Assembly (NCBI RefSeq): GCF_017305435.1
Contig: NZ_JAFKIP010000002.1
Coordinates: forward strand, 186,001-250,000
Reading direction: 5' to 3'
Length of the DNA stretch: 64,000 bases
Origin: Microbacterium sp.
GTDB taxonomy: Bacteria > Actinomycetota > Actinomycetes > Actinomycetales > Microbacteriaceae
Below are positions 34,343 through 44,382 of this stretch, in pieces. Under the pieces are notes generated by a model, which was given only the letters and a program-made list of their open reading frames with translations, was not told the origin of the DNA and did no database searches. Both the position numbers and the translations under genes were made by a program. Positions within the stretch are counted from its first letter, which is position 1. Each line of letters starts with the position of its first letter.

Positions 34343-34894
34343 TCACACCGTCTGACCGGCGTGCCGTCCCTCCGCGATCTCTTCGATCACCTTCGCGTTG
34401 AACGCCGGCAGATCGTCGGGTGTGCGGCTCGTGACGAAGCCCTGGTCGACGACGACCTCGTCGTCGATCCACGTCGCTCCGGCGTTGCGCAGGTCGGTCT
34501 TCAGACTCGGGTAGCTCGTGAGGGTCCGATCGCGCACGACGTCTCCCTCGATGAGCGTCCACGCCGCGTGGCAGATGGCACCGACAGGCTTGTGCTGCGC
34601 GAAGAAGTCGCGCGCGAATGCGACGGATGCCGCGTCCATCCGGAGGTGATCGGCGTTCACGACGCCGCCCGGGAGCACGAGCGCGTCGAAGGCGGAGGCA
34701 TCCGCGTCCGCACTCGTGAGATCGACCTGCTGCGTATGTCCGTTCTTACCCTCGATCGCCCCGCTCGCCGGTGAGACGAGCACAGCCTGCGCTCCGGCAT
34801 CCGTCACAGCCCGCCAGGGTGACGTGAGCTCGGAGTCTTCGTAGCCGTCGGTCGCGAGGAAAGCGATGCGCGTGCCGTTCAGTTCGTCAGTCAT
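34343..34894 (-). CDS. DJ-1/PfpI family protein (type 1 glutamine amidotransferase-like)
   Basis: The 183-residue protein has RIAFLATDGYEDSELTSPWRAV with the conserved glutamate, ALVLPGGVVNADHLR, and the nucleophile-elbow cysteine in VGAICHAAWTLIEGD followed by histidine. Members act as glyoxalase III/deglycase-like enzymes, proteases or chaperones for stress survival. ATG 34894 fits the family length. Confidence 0.9.
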   Translation of the reverse strand: MTDELNGTRIAFLATDGYEDSELTSPWRAVTDAGAQAVLVSPASGAIEGKNGHTQQVDLTSADADASAFDALVLPGGVVNADHLRMDAASVAFARDFFAQHKPVGAICHAAWTLIEGDVVRDRTLTSYPSLKTDLRNAGATWIDDEVVVDQGFVTSRTPDDLPAFNAKVIEEIAEGRHAGQTV

Positions 34895-34970
34895 GCTTCG
34901 ACGCTACGGAGCCGCCTGGCACTGCGCACGGGGGTGGACGGCGGACCCCGCACGCGCTACGCGGCCCCGA

Positions 34971-36497
34971 TCAGTGGCCGTGCGCGGCGGGAGCGGACGG
35001 GTCGTCGGCCGGCTTGCGGATGAGGAATGCGCTGACCAGCAGCGGCATCGCCATGATCGCGGCCACGAGGAACGCGCTGCGCGCACCTGCGGCGCCGGCC
35101 GCGGCGGCTCCGGCTCCCTCCGCGAGCGCGGAGGCGCTGCGGGACGACATCACCGAGATCAGCACCGCGACGCCCGCGGCCCCCGCGACCTGCTGAACGG
35201 TCGAGACCGTCGCGCTGCCGTACGAGTAGTACTTCGGCGTGAGCGAGCCGAGGGATGCCGTGAACAACGGCGTGAACGACATGGCGAGACCGATCGAGAG
35301 CACCGTCTGCGTCACGAGGATGAACCACACCGGCGTCGACTCGGTGAGCGTCGTGAACGACCACAGGATCGCGACGACGATGACCGTGCCGGGGACGAGC
35401 AGCACGCGCGTTCCCCACCGGTCGTAGATGCGCCCGATGAGCGGACCCAGGAGACCCATCGCGACCGCGCCGGGGAGGACGACGAGGCCGGACTCGGTCG
35501 TCGAGAGCCCGAGCGGTCCCTGCAGGTACAGGGGGAGAGCCGTGATCGTGCCGAAGAAGGCGAGGGACATCACGGCGAAGTGCGCGACCGACAGCGAGAA
35601 GTTGCCGGAGCGGAAGATGCGGAGGTCGAGCAGCGCGTCGTCGCGGCGCTGCAGCACGACCTGACGCCAGAGGAAGAGGCCGAGCGCCACGACACCGACC
35701 GCGAGAGCGACGATGAGGGTCGTGGCTGCGGTCGCCTGGGCTGCCTGTGCCGCGGCATCCGTCCCACCGTGCCCGCCGCCGCCGATCTGGCTGAGACCGA
35801 AGACGAGTCCACCGAAGCCGAAGGCCGACAACACGATCGACAGCGGATCGATCGGCGCGTGGGTCTGCTCGCCGAGGTTGTGGATCCAGCGCACGCCGAC
35901 GGCGAGGGCGATGAGGGCGATCGGCAGGACGATCGCGAAGATCCAGCGCCAGTTGAGGGTGTCGAGGATGACGCCCGAGAGGGTCGGCCCGATCGCGGGA
36001 GCGAGCGACATCACGATGCTGACGCGTCCCATCATGCGCCCCCGCAGGTGCGGCGGCACGACGTCCATGAGCGTCGTCATGAGCAGGGGCATCATGATCG
36101 CCGTGCCCGAGGCCTGGACGACCCGTGCGACGACGAGGATCTCGAAGCCGGGCGCGAGGAGGGCGACGAGCGTGCCGGCGGAGAAGAGGCCCATCGCCGC
36201 CGCGAACATCGTGCGCGTCGTGAAGCGGCGGAGGAGGAAGCCCGTGGTGGGGATCACGACCGCCATCGTCAGCATGAACGCGGTGGTGAGCCACTGCGCC
36301 TGCACCGCGGTGATGCCGAGGTCGCCGATGAGGTGCGGGATCGCGACGCCCATCGTCGTCTCATTGAGGATCGCGACGAAGGCGGCCGACAGCAGCAGCC
36401 AGATGACGCGGCTCGCTTTCGGATCGACGCGATCGGCGAGCCCGATGTGCGCGGGGGCGCCCGGCAGTGTGACGGGTGCGGTGGCGGCGCGGGACAT
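34971..36497 (-). CDS. MFS multidrug efflux transporter, DHA2/EmrB type
   Basis: The 508-residue protein has about 14 transmembrane helices. It carries the DHA2 motifs LTTAFMLTMAVVIPTTGFLLRRF and VVARVVQASGTAIMMPLLMTTL, and near the middle IGPTLSGVILDTLNWRWIF (motif C region). It is expected to export lipophilic drugs with proton antiport. ATG 36497 has AGGAGAACC ahead. No MarR or TetR regulator gene is adjacent. It is divergent from the DUF1345 gene. Confidence 0.9.
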   Translation of the reverse strand: MSRAATAPVTLPGAPAHIGLADRVDPKASRVIWLLLSAAFVAILNETTMGVAIPHLIGDLGITAVQAQWLTTAFMLTMAVVIPTTGFLLRRFTTRTMFAAAMGLFSAGTLVALLAPGFEILVVARVVQASGTAIMMPLLMTTLMDVVPPHLRGRMMGRVSIVMSLAPAIGPTLSGVILDTLNWRWIFAIVLPIALIALAVGVRWIHNLGEQTHAPIDPLSIVLSAFGFGGLVFGLSQIGGGGHGGTDAAAQAAQATAATTLIVALAVGVVALGLFLWRQVVLQRRDDALLDLRIFRSGNFSLSVAHFAVMSLAFFGTITALPLYLQGPLGLSTTESGLVVLPGAVAMGLLGPLIGRIYDRWGTRVLLVPGTVIVVAILWSFTTLTESTPVWFILVTQTVLSIGLAMSFTPLFTASLGSLTPKYYSYGSATVSTVQQVAGAAGVAVLISVMSSRSASALAEGAGAAAAGAAGARSAFLVAAIMAMPLLVSAFLIRKPADDPSAPAAHGH

Positions 36498-36618
36498 GCG
36501 GTTCTCCTGTGAGGTCGTGCGGACGGGGAGCCGTGCCCGGTCGACAGGACGGGACGAACCTCAAGGGTAACGGCGGGGTCTGACACGCTATTCCCGGCCC
36601 GAGTGAGACGATCGCGGT

Positions 36619-37266
36619 ATGAGCACGCATCGGCGTTCCCGCGTGGCCGTCCGCGGCCCGCTCTCGATCGCGGTCGGCATCGGCACGGCAGCCGCCGCCA
36701 TGCCCGCGCTGGGGATCGTCACGGGCCTCCTCGCCGGCTGGGCGGCGCTCGCGATCGTGAACGTCGCGTGGCTGCTCATCGCGCTCTGGCCGATGGATGC
36801 CGCGCAGACCCGCGCCCACGCGACCACCGAGGACCCCGGCCGCGCGGTGGCCCGCACGATCGCCCTCGCCGGCAGCATCGTGAGTCTCGGCGCCGTCGTC
36901 GCCGTCCTCATCCACAGCCGCGACGATCCCCGCACGGCGGCGTTGACGGCGGGCGTCGCGATCCTCGCCGTCGCCGCGTCATGGGCACTCATCCAGGTGG
37001 ACTACATGCTCCGCTACGCGCATCGCTACTACTCGCGCCGGGAGATGGGGCAGGGCGGCGGCATCGACTTCAACCAGGAAGACGATCCGATGTATTCGGA
37101 CTTCGGCTACTTCTCCGTCGGGCTCGGGATGACGTATCAGGTGTCCGACACGAACGTCGGGGCGAACGAGATCCGCCGGCTCGTCGTCGCGCAGACCCTC
37201 GTCGCCTATCTCTTCGGCGCCGTGATCCTCGCGAGCGTCGTCAATCTCGTCGCGGGCTTGGGCTGA
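36619..37266 (+). CDS. DUF1345 family membrane protein
   Basis: The 215-residue protein has about five transmembrane helices and the DUF1345 signature near the middle, LIQVDYMLRYAHRYYSR, and FGYFSVGLGMTYQVSDTNVGANEIRRLVVAQTLVAYLFG near the end. The function of this family is unknown. GACGAT 6 nt before the ATG suggests a leaderless transcript. Confidence 0.85.
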   Translation: MSTHRRSRVAVRGPLSIAVGIGTAAAAMPALGIVTGLLAGWAALAIVNVAWLLIALWPMDAAQTRAHATTEDPGRAVARTIALAGSIVSLGAVVAVLIHSRDDPRTAALTAGVAILAVAASWALIQVDYMLRYAHRYYSRREMGQGGGIDFNQEDDPMYSDFGYFSVGLGMTYQVSDTNVGANEIRRLVVAQTLVAYLFGAVILASVVNLVAGLG

Positions 37267-37342
37267 GCGGGTTCCATCGGCGGCATCCCCAGTGCCTCCG
37301 CTGCGGGTGCGTCGGTGCGGCGAGCGTGTCCGTGGGCGCGGC

Positions 37343-37348
37343 TAGAGT
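37343..37348 (+). promoter_or_regulatory. -10 box TAGAGT, leaderless start of the ABC exporter
   Basis: TAGAGT ends 6 nt before ATG 37355. Confidence 0.45.
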
Positions 37349-37354
37349 GACGCC

Positions 37355-39421
37355 ATGAGCATGGGCGGGCCGGGCGGGGGGATGCGCGGCGGCGCCGCAT
37401 TCCGCGGCGTGGACGTCGCTGCGCAGAAGCGTCTGAATGCCGAGGCGCCGCAGGTCGAGGACCTCGGCGCGCGCGTCGTCGCGATGTTCCGGCCCTACCT
37501 CGGTCGCATCGTCCTCACCGGACTCCTCGTCATCGCGGGGGCGGCGATCGGGGTGATCCCGCCGCTCATCGTCCAGCAGATCTTCGATGAAGCGCTCTTC
37601 CCGGCCGCCGGGGCGGGAGGCGCGAGCGGCGTGGACCTCGGGCTCCTCTGGCGGCTGGTCGGCGCGATGATCGGCCTCTTCCTCCTCTCCGCGGTCCTCG
37701 GTGTCGCGCAGACCTGGCTCACCTCGACGGTCGGCAACGCCGTCACGGGCGACCTGCGCGTGCGCCTGTTCGACCACCTGCAGGCGATGGAGTTGGGCTT
37801 CTTCACCCGGACCAAGACAGGCGTCATCCAATCACGCCTGCAGAACGACGTGGGCGGGGTCTCCGGCGTCCTCACGAACACCGTCACGAGCATCCTCGGC
37901 AACGTCGTCACGGTGATCTCCGCGCTCGTCGCGATGGTGCTCATCGACTGGCGGCTGACGATCATCGCCGTCGTCCTCATGCCGATCCTCGTGTTCGTGC
38001 AGCGTCGCGTCGGTCAGGTGCGCGCCCGCATCGCGGGGCAGACGCAGGAGTCCCTCTCCGAGTTGACCTCGATCACCCAGGAGACCCTCTCGGTGTCGGG
38101 GATCCTCCTGTCCAAGGCGTTCAACCGTCAGCGCACGGAGTCGGCGCGCTACCGGGAGGAGAACACGAACCAGGTGCGTCTGCAGGTGCAGCGGGCCATG
38201 AGCGGGCAGGGCTTCTTCGCGGTCGTGCAGGTGCTCATGGCATCCGTCCCCGCCGTCATCTACCTCGTCTCGGGCTACCTCATCGGGGGAGCGGCTGGCG
38301 CCGCGACGATCACGGCGGGAACGGTCGTCGCGTTCACGACCGTGCAGGCGCGGCTGCTGCAGCCGCTCATGGGTCTCATGCGCGTCGCCCTCGATCTGCA
38401 GACGTCGCGCGCGCTGTTCGCCCGCATCTTCGAGTACCTCGACCTCGTGCCCGCGATTCAGGATGCCCCGGACGCTATCACCGTCGCCGGGGCGCCCGGG
38501 CCGGTCGGACGGATCGAGTTCCGTGATGTCGTCTTCCGCTATCCGGATGCCACGGAAGACGCGCGGCCGACTCTCGCCGGGGTGTCCTTCGTCGCCGAGC
38601 CGGGCGAGCACGTCGCGTTCGTCGGGCCGTCCGGCGCGGGGAAGACGACCGTGCTGTACCTCGCACCGCGGTTCTACGAGGCATCCGCCGGCAGCGTCCT
38701 CTTCTCCGGAGCCGACGTGAGGACCCTCACGCAGGAGTCGATCATCGATCACATCGGCATCGTGTCGCAGGAGACGTATCTCTTCCATGCGACCATCCGC
38801 GAGAACCTCCGCTACGCGAAACCCGATGCGACCGATGCCGAGATCGAGGCCGCATGCGCGAGCGCGAACATCCACCACATCATCAGCGGGTTCGAGATGG
38901 GCTACGACACGGTCGTCGGCGAACGCGGCTACCGGCTCTCGGGTGGGGAGAAGCAGCGCATCGCCATCGCGCGCGTGCTGCTGAAAGACCCGCCGGTGCT
39001 GCTGCTGGACGAGGCGACGAGCGCGCTCGACACGGTGTCGGAGAGGATCGTGCAGGAGGCGATCGACACGGCGGCCTCGGGGCGGACGACCCTGTCGATC
39101 GCGCACCGGCTCTCGACGATCGTCGGCGCGGACACGATCCATGTCGTCGATGCGGGCCGGATCGTCGAGTCGGGGACCCACGCCGAGCTCCTCGCCCGCG
39201 GCGGCCTCTACGCCGAGCTCGCCGCAGAGCAGATGGCCGCCGCGCGGATCGAGGGCATCGATGCGGCGGCGGCGCCCCGCGCGCTGCCGGATCGACGCGC
39301 CGACCGCGCGCCCGAGGGTGCCGCGGGGGCGGATGCCGCGCGACTCGTCGCCGATCCGCCTGCCTCAGCCCCGGGCGCCCCGCCGGCCTGGGATGCCGAG
39401 GGCGAGCTGCCGCCGGCGTGA
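37355..39421 (+). CDS. ABC exporter, fused permease and ATPase (MsbA/LmrA-like half transporter)
   Basis: The 688-residue half transporter has a Gly/Met-rich N-terminus, six transmembrane helices (about 50-345) and a nucleotide-binding domain with Walker A GPSGAGKTT, signature RLSGGEKQRIAIAR, Walker B VLLLDEATSALD and H-loop IAHRLSTI. A Pro/Ala-rich tail of about 70 residues follows the domain. It should work as a homodimer exporting lipids, drugs or peptides. No partner half transporter gene is adjacent. Confidence 0.9.
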   Translation: MSMGGPGGGMRGGAAFRGVDVAAQKRLNAEAPQVEDLGARVVAMFRPYLGRIVLTGLLVIAGAAIGVIPPLIVQQIFDEALFPAAGAGGASGVDLGLLWRLVGAMIGLFLLSAVLGVAQTWLTSTVGNAVTGDLRVRLFDHLQAMELGFFTRTKTGVIQSRLQNDVGGVSGVLTNTVTSILGNVVTVISALVAMVLIDWRLTIIAVVLMPILVFVQRRVGQVRARIAGQTQESLSELTSITQETLSVSGILLSKAFNRQRTESARYREENTNQVRLQVQRAMSGQGFFAVVQVLMASVPAVIYLVSGYLIGGAAGAATITAGTVVAFTTVQARLLQPLMGLMRVALDLQTSRALFARIFEYLDLVPAIQDAPDAITVAGAPGPVGRIEFRDVVFRYPDATEDARPTLAGVSFVAEPGEHVAFVGPSGAGKTTVLYLAPRFYEASAGSVLFSGADVRTLTQESIIDHIGIVSQETYLFHATIRENLRYAKPDATDAEIEAACASANIHHIISGFEMGYDTVVGERGYRLSGGEKQRIAIARVLLKDPPVLLLDEATSALDTVSERIVQEAIDTAASGRTTLSIAHRLSTIVGADTIHVVDAGRIVESGTHAELLARGGLYAELAAEQMAAARIEGIDAAAAPRALPDRRADRAPEGAAGADAARLVADPPASAPGAPPAWDAEGELPPA

Positions 39422-39460
39422 ACGCCGCAGCGACGGCTCAGCGCGCAGCCGCAGAGGGAC

Positions 39461-39667
39461 TCAGGCCTCGGTCGACCACTTCTCGGATCCGATCGCGTCG
39501 GTCGGCTTCGGCGTCGGTTCGTTCTCCTCGACGAAGACGGGCTTCGGATTGACGAGCTCCTCGGTGGGAACCTTCTTGAGCTCGTCGATCTCGTCGCGGA
39601 GCGCGTCGAGGTCAGGACCCTCGGGAGACTCGGGGAGGTCGGGGACGTTCGAAGAAGTGCCGGACAT
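39461..39667 (-). CDS. Small acidic protein
   Basis: A 68-residue protein rich in Glu, Asp and Pro (SPEGPDLDALRDEIDELKKVPTEELVNPKPVFVEENEPTPKPTD), with no membrane segment or cysteine. A short helix (DLDALRDEIDELKK) precedes a disordered tail. I do not recognise a family. It lies between the convergent ABC exporter gene and the NAD operon end. Confidence 0.55.
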   Translation of the reverse strand: MSGTSSNVPDLPESPEGPDLDALRDEIDELKKVPTEELVNPKPVFVEENEPTPKPTDAIGSEKWSTEA

Positions 39668-39703
39668 GGCCCCACCCTAACCCGTCACCGCTCCGTCGCT
39701 CCG

Positions 39704-40681
39704 TCACCACAGGGCGGCGGCCGAGCGCAGGTTGGTGCCGTCGGCATCCAGGAGCAGGGACTCGTGCTCGGCGCGGGCTGACAGCTCGCGGACGAGCGCG
39801 CCGATGGCGCGGCGGTAGGCGTCGTCGTCGTGCTGCTGCGCGATCCGGACGAGCGGCGGTGTGTCCATGTCGAGGATGAGTCGCACGCGTGCGCGCGCGG
39901 CTGCGCGCTCGCCGGCCGCGTCGAGGACGGCGATGCCGCCCCGGAGCGCGTCGAGGTAGTCGGTGAGCACCGGGAGCGTGTCCTTGCGCTGTGTGATCGA
40001 TGAGCCGTCGGCGCGCTCGCGCCACTGCACGACGACGTCGGGGATGACGTCGATGCCGCGCGCGTGGACGTAGAGACGCTGCGCGACGATCTGGTCCTCG
40101 TACAGCCTGCCTTCGGGGAAGCGCAGCCCGTGTGCGCGCCACAGCTCGACGCGGCTGAGCTTCGACCACGCCACGATGTTGCCGGACACCTCCGGGTGTT
40201 CGGCGAGCGTCGTCCGCCGGCGGGCGGGCGCCGTTGCGGCGGCCACCCACGGCTGAACCGCGCCCGGCGTGTACCTGCCATCCGGTCCCGGCCGGAGGCG
40301 GACGTAGGCGCCGACCACGATGTCGCTCCCGCTCGTGCCGATCGCGTCGATCAGCCGTTCGAGTGCCTGCGGTGCCATGATGTCGTCGGCGTCGAGGAAG
40401 CCGACGAACGGCGTCTCCACGAGGTCGAGACCGGTGTTCCTGGCCGCGCCGAGACCGCGCGGCACGTCGTGGCGCACGAGCATGAAACGCGCATCGGATG
40501 CCGCGGCATCCGCGAAGACGTCACCGGTGCCGTCTACGGATCCGTCGTCCACGAGGATCGCGTGCCAGGCGGGGAACGTCTGGGCGCGCAGGGAGGCGAG
40601 GGCCTCCGCGGCGAACTCCGCGACATCACGGCCCGGCACGATCACCGTGACGAGCGGGCGGGGATCGACCGGCGTGCTCAC
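39704..40681 (-). CDS. Glycosyltransferase family 2
   Basis: The 325-residue GT-A enzyme has VTVIVPGRDVAEFAAEALASLRAQTFPAWHAILVDDGSVDGT at the N-terminus and the DxD-type GFLDADD for metal and nucleotide sugar. No transmembrane helix is evident. It overlaps the cysteine desulfurase stop by 4 nt (ATGA), which makes it the last gene of the NAD operon; a link between its function and NAD synthesis is not known. Confidence 0.87.
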   Translation of the reverse strand: MSTPVDPRPLVTVIVPGRDVAEFAAEALASLRAQTFPAWHAILVDDGSVDGTGDVFADAAASDARFMLVRHDVPRGLGAARNTGLDLVETPFVGFLDADDIMAPQALERLIDAIGTSGSDIVVGAYVRLRPGPDGRYTPGAVQPWVAAATAPARRRTTLAEHPEVSGNIVAWSKLSRVELWRAHGLRFPEGRLYEDQIVAQRLYVHARGIDVIPDVVVQWRERADGSSITQRKDTLPVLTDYLDALRGGIAVLDAAGERAAARARVRLILDMDTPPLVRIAQQHDDDAYRRAIGALVRELSARAEHESLLLDADGTNLRSAAALW

Positions 40682-41841
40682 GAGCCCGATCGTACCGCCG
40701 CGACGGCGGCGGCGACCGCGTCGGCGACGGGGGAGAGGTCCTCAGCCAGTGCGTGACCGAAGGTGAAGCGCACCGCGCTCTGCGCGACCGCCGGGTCGAT
40801 GCCGCACGCGACGAGCACATGCGACGGCTCGTCACTGCCCGCCGCGCACGCCGATCCGCTCGAGGTGACGAGTCCGCGCCGTTCGAGTTCGAGGAGCACC
40901 GTCTCTCCGCTCGTGCCCGCGAACGTGAAGCTCGCCGTTCCGGGGAGGCGCCGGGTCGGATGGCCTGTGAGCCGTGCCGTCGGCACGTGCGCCAGCACCC
41001 GCGCCACGAACGCGTCGCGGAGCGCGCCGACGCGCTCCGCGACGCTCTCCCGTTCCGCCTCGGCGAGCTCGAGCGCGGTCGCGAACGCGACCGCGCCGGC
41101 GAGGTTCTCGGTGCCGCTGCGGCGTCCGCGCTCCTGCCCTCCACCGTGTAGGACGGGTTCGAGCGGCAGCCGCGCCCGCACGGCCAACACACCGATGCCC
41201 TGCGGCGCGCCGATCTTGTGTCCGGCGAGGCTCAACGCGTCGGCCCCGGTGCCCCGCAGCGGCAGCCAGCCGGCGGCTTGGACGGCGTCGAGGTGCAGCG
41301 GCACACGGGCCGCCGCCGTCACCGCGGCGATCGCGTCGACATCCTGCACCGTACCGATCTCGTTGTTCGCATAGCCGATCGAGACGACTGCGGTGTCGGG
41401 GCGGATCGCCGCAGCGACATCCGCCGGGTCGACGGACCCCGTCGGGTCGACGGGAACGTGCGTGATCTCGAAGCCGTGCACGCGCTCGAGGTATTCGCAC
41501 GACGCGAGGACCGCCTCGTGCTCGATCGGGGTCGTGACGATGTGCGCACGGGGCACGCGGCCGGCTCCGTCGCCGCCGCGCCGCAACGCCGCGCCGATGG
41601 CGAGCCCCTTGATCGCGAGATTGTCGGCCTCCGTGCCGCCCGAGGTGAACACGATCTCGTTCGCGCGGACGCCCAGGACGGCGGCGACGCGCGCGCGGGC
41701 GTCGGCGAGCGCCGCGGCCGCGGCCTCGCCGACCGTGTGGTGGCTCGACGGATTGCCGAAGCGGTCGGTGAGGTACGGGAGCATCGCCGCCCGGACCTCG
41801 GGACGCACGGGACTCGTCGCGGCGTGGTCGAGGTACAGCAC
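40678..41841 (-). CDS. Cysteine desulfurase (NifS-like), in the NAD operon
   Basis: The 387-residue class V aminotransferase-fold enzyme has the PLP lysine in SLAGHKIGAPQGIG and the mobile-loop cysteine in TSSGSACAAGSDEPSH. It removes sulfur from cysteine for iron-sulfur cluster assembly. Its place 13 bp behind nadC suggests it matures the 4Fe-4S cluster of NadA, as the B. subtilis NifS-like protein of the nad operon does. The start is GTG 41841. Confidence 0.9.
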   Translation of the reverse strand: MLYLDHAATSPVRPEVRAAMLPYLTDRFGNPSSHHTVGEAAAAALADARARVAAVLGVRANEIVFTSGGTEADNLAIKGLAIGAALRRGGDGAGRVPRAHIVTTPIEHEAVLASCEYLERVHGFEITHVPVDPTGSVDPADVAAAIRPDTAVVSIGYANNEIGTVQDVDAIAAVTAAARVPLHLDAVQAAGWLPLRGTGADALSLAGHKIGAPQGIGVLAVRARLPLEPVLHGGGQERGRRSGTENLAGAVAFATALELAEAERESVAERVGALRDAFVARVLAHVPTARLTGHPTRRLPGTASFTFAGTSGETVLLELERRGLVTSSGSACAAGSDEPSHVLVACGIDPAVAQSAVRFTFGHALAEDLSPVADAVAAAVAAVRSGS

Positions 41842-41854
41842 CGGCCCGCTCCGC

Positions 41855-42724
41855 TCAGGCCTCGACGCGCACGTCGAGGCCGAGGTCGAGCGCCCGCGCC
41901 GAGTGCGTGAGGGCGCCGACCGAGATGACGTCCACGCCGGTCGCCGCGATCGCGGCGACCGTGTCGAGGCTCACGCCGCCGGATGCCTCGACGATCGTGC
42001 GCCCGGCGATCGCCGCGACCCCCGTACGGAGGTCGTCGAGTGAGAAGTTGTCCAGCATGATCGTGCCGACGCCGCGCGGCCCCGTGCCCGCGGCGAGGAC
42101 CGCATCGAGCTGGTCGAGGCGATCGATCTCGACCTCGAGATGGGTCGTGTGCGGCAGGGCGGCGCGGGCCGCCTCGAGCGCCGCCGTGATCGAGCCGTGC
42201 CGCGCGACGAGCACCGCGAGGTGGTTGTCCTTCGCCATGACGGCGTCGGACAGGCTGAAGCGGTGATTGTGGCCCCCGCCGCTGCGGACGGCGTGCCGTT
42301 CGAAGCGGCGGAGCCCGGGGGTCGTCTTGCGGGTGTCGGCGATGCGGGCGCCGGTGCCGGCGACCGCGGCGACGTACGCGGCGGTGAGTGTCGTGATCCC
42401 CGACATCCGCTGCGTGAAATTCAGTCCGATGCGCTCCGCCTGGAGGACCCCGCGCGCCGGCCCGGTCACGGTCGCGAGGGTGTCGCCGGCCGCGAACCGG
42501 TCGCCGTCGCCGAGGCGCAGAGCGACGACGATGCGCGGATCGGTGAGCGCGAAGGCGGCCTCGAAGACCTCCCCGCCGCTGAACACGCCGGCTTCTCGGG
42601 CACGAAGTTCGGCCGTGGCGGCGGCGTCGACGGGGATGAGGGTCTCACTCGTGAGGTCGCCCCAGGGGGCGTCCTCGTCGAGCGCGGCGCGGACGACGGT
42701 GTCGATGTGGCTCCGGCTCAGCAT
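41855..42724 (-). CDS. nadC: Nicotinate-nucleotide diphosphorylase (carboxylating)
   Basis: Converts quinolinate and PRPP to nicotinate mononucleotide, CO2 and pyrophosphate. The 289-residue protein shows ADTRKTTPGLRRFE, RSGGGHNHRFSL and HLEVEIDRLDQLDAV, and the C-terminal VEASGGVSLDTVAAIAATGVDVISVGALTHS. It overlaps the nadB 3' end by 7 nt. Confidence 0.95.
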   Translation of the reverse strand: MLSRSHIDTVVRAALDEDAPWGDLTSETLIPVDAAATAELRAREAGVFSGGEVFEAAFALTDPRIVVALRLGDGDRFAAGDTLATVTGPARGVLQAERIGLNFTQRMSGITTLTAAYVAAVAGTGARIADTRKTTPGLRRFERHAVRSGGGHNHRFSLSDAVMAKDNHLAVLVARHGSITAALEAARAALPHTTHLEVEIDRLDQLDAVLAAGTGPRGVGTIMLDNFSLDDLRTGVAAIAGRTIVEASGGVSLDTVAAIAATGVDVISVGALTHSARALDLGLDVRVEA

Positions 42725-44382
42725 GCTGCCACCGCCGCCGTCAGCGCCGTGTCGGGAAAACTCCGGTGATCCGACGTGAGAACGGCGGTCGTGGGCGTTA
42801 TCGGCTTAGTTCCGAGCCGATGCGGAGGAGTTTCATCGCGGCGCGAATGGGCGCCCACCGATTCCCGGCGGGCGAGCGCGGACGCCGTCAGGGCGGCGCC
42901 GACCTCCAGGAGGTTCGCATCCTCGAACCCGGCTTCGCTCGTAGGTTCCTCGGCGCCCGTCCGCCACGCGGCGATGACGGATGCCGCGTGGGCCAGCCCG
43001 TCCTCATCGCGGACGAGTCCCGCGTCCTCCCACAGCAGATCCTGCAGCGCCGCGCGCGAGAAGGCGGGGACAGCGCCGCGACCGGCCGGAGCGACCGCCG
43101 CCGGATCCGCGCCGCGGGCGAAGGACCGAGCCTCCGGCCAGGCACCGGAGGTGGCATCCGAGGCGATCGCGTCACCCGCCCGCGCGCCGAAGACCGCGCC
43201 TTCCAGCAGCGAGTTCGACGCCAAGCGGTTCGCGCCGTGCACGCCCGTGCGGGCGACCTCGCCGACCGCGTAGAGACCCGGCAGGCTCGTGCGGCCGAAG
43301 AGGTCGGTCGTGACGCCGCCCATGAGATAGTGCGCCGCCGGCGTCACCGGGATCGGCTCGCGCGCCCAGTCCCATCCGCGACTGCGTACCGCCTCGTCGA
43401 TCGTCGGGAACCTCGTGCGCAGGAACTGCGCCGTGCGCTTCGCGCTGGCGCCGCCGTCGACGCCGGCGGGTCCCAAGGCCGTGGCATCCAGCAGCACGGG
43501 GCGGTCGCCCTGCGCGGTCATGACTTCCGCGATCGCGCGGGCGACGACGTCACGCGGCGCGAGCTCGGCGTCGGAGTGGACTTCGAGCATGAACCGGCGC
43601 CCCTGCTCGTCGCGCAGCACCGCGCCCTCGCCGCGTACGGCCTCGGACACGAGGAAGGGATCGGAATCCTCGGTGGCGGGCAGGACCGTCGGGTGGAACT
43701 GGACGAACTCGAGATCGACGACGGCGGCGCCGGCGCGGATCGCGGCGGCGATGCCGTCGCCGGTCGCGACGGGCGGGTTGGTGGTGTGCGCGTAGAGCTG
43801 GCCCGCGCCGCCCGTGGCGAGGACGACCGCGTCCGCCGCGAGGACCTCGCGGCGCTCGTCCCGGATGAGAAGATCGGCGCCCGTGACGTGACCTGTCGAC
43901 TCATCGACGACGAGGTCGACGAGGAACGCGTGCTCGATGACCCGCACGGCGCTCTCCCGCAGCCGCGCGACGAGCGCCCGCTCGATCGCCGTGCCGGTGG
44001 CATCCCCGCCCGAATGCAGGATGCGAGGGTACGAGTGCGCCGCCTCGAGTCCCTTGACGAACGAGCCGCCCGGAGCGCGGTCGAACTCCACGCCGAGGGC
44101 GATGAGCTCGCGGATGCGCCGCGGCCCTTCCTCCGCGAGGACGCGCACGGCGGCAGGCTCGCTGAGCCCCGCGCCCGCGACGAGGGTGTCGTGGATGTGA
44201 TCCTCGACACGGTCGTCGTCGAACATGACGCCCGCGATCCCGCCCTGCGCGTACCGTGTGTTGGCGTGTTCGAGCACGTCCTTCGTGACGAGCGTGACGC
44301 GGCATCCCGCGTCGACGGCGTGCAGCGCCGCGGTGAGTCCTGCGATGCCGGACCCCACCACGACGACGTCGACGCCGGTCAC
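42718..44382 (-). CDS. nadB: L-aspartate oxidase
   Basis: FAD flavoprotein of 554 residues that oxidises L-aspartate to iminosuccinate, the first step of de novo NAD synthesis. It has the Rossmann motif VVVVGSGIAGLTAAL, the TRYAQGGIAGV segment, VVDLEFVQFHPTVL, and PAAHYLMGGVTTDLFGRTSLPGLYAVGEVARTGVHGANRLASNSLLEG. GTG 44382 overlaps the nadA stop by 4 nt. Confidence 0.95.
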   Translation of the reverse strand: MTGVDVVVVGSGIAGLTAALHAVDAGCRVTLVTKDVLEHANTRYAQGGIAGVMFDDDRVEDHIHDTLVAGAGLSEPAAVRVLAEEGPRRIRELIALGVEFDRAPGGSFVKGLEAAHSYPRILHSGGDATGTAIERALVARLRESAVRVIEHAFLVDLVVDESTGHVTGADLLIRDERREVLAADAVVLATGGAGQLYAHTTNPPVATGDGIAAAIRAGAAVVDLEFVQFHPTVLPATEDSDPFLVSEAVRGEGAVLRDEQGRRFMLEVHSDAELAPRDVVARAIAEVMTAQGDRPVLLDATALGPAGVDGGASAKRTAQFLRTRFPTIDEAVRSRGWDWAREPIPVTPAAHYLMGGVTTDLFGRTSLPGLYAVGEVARTGVHGANRLASNSLLEGAVFGARAGDAIASDATSGAWPEARSFARGADPAAVAPAGRGAVPAFSRAALQDLLWEDAGLVRDEDGLAHAASVIAAWRTGAEEPTSEAGFEDANLLEVGAALTASALARRESVGAHSRRDETPPHRLGTKPITPTTAVLTSDHRSFPDTALTAAVAAC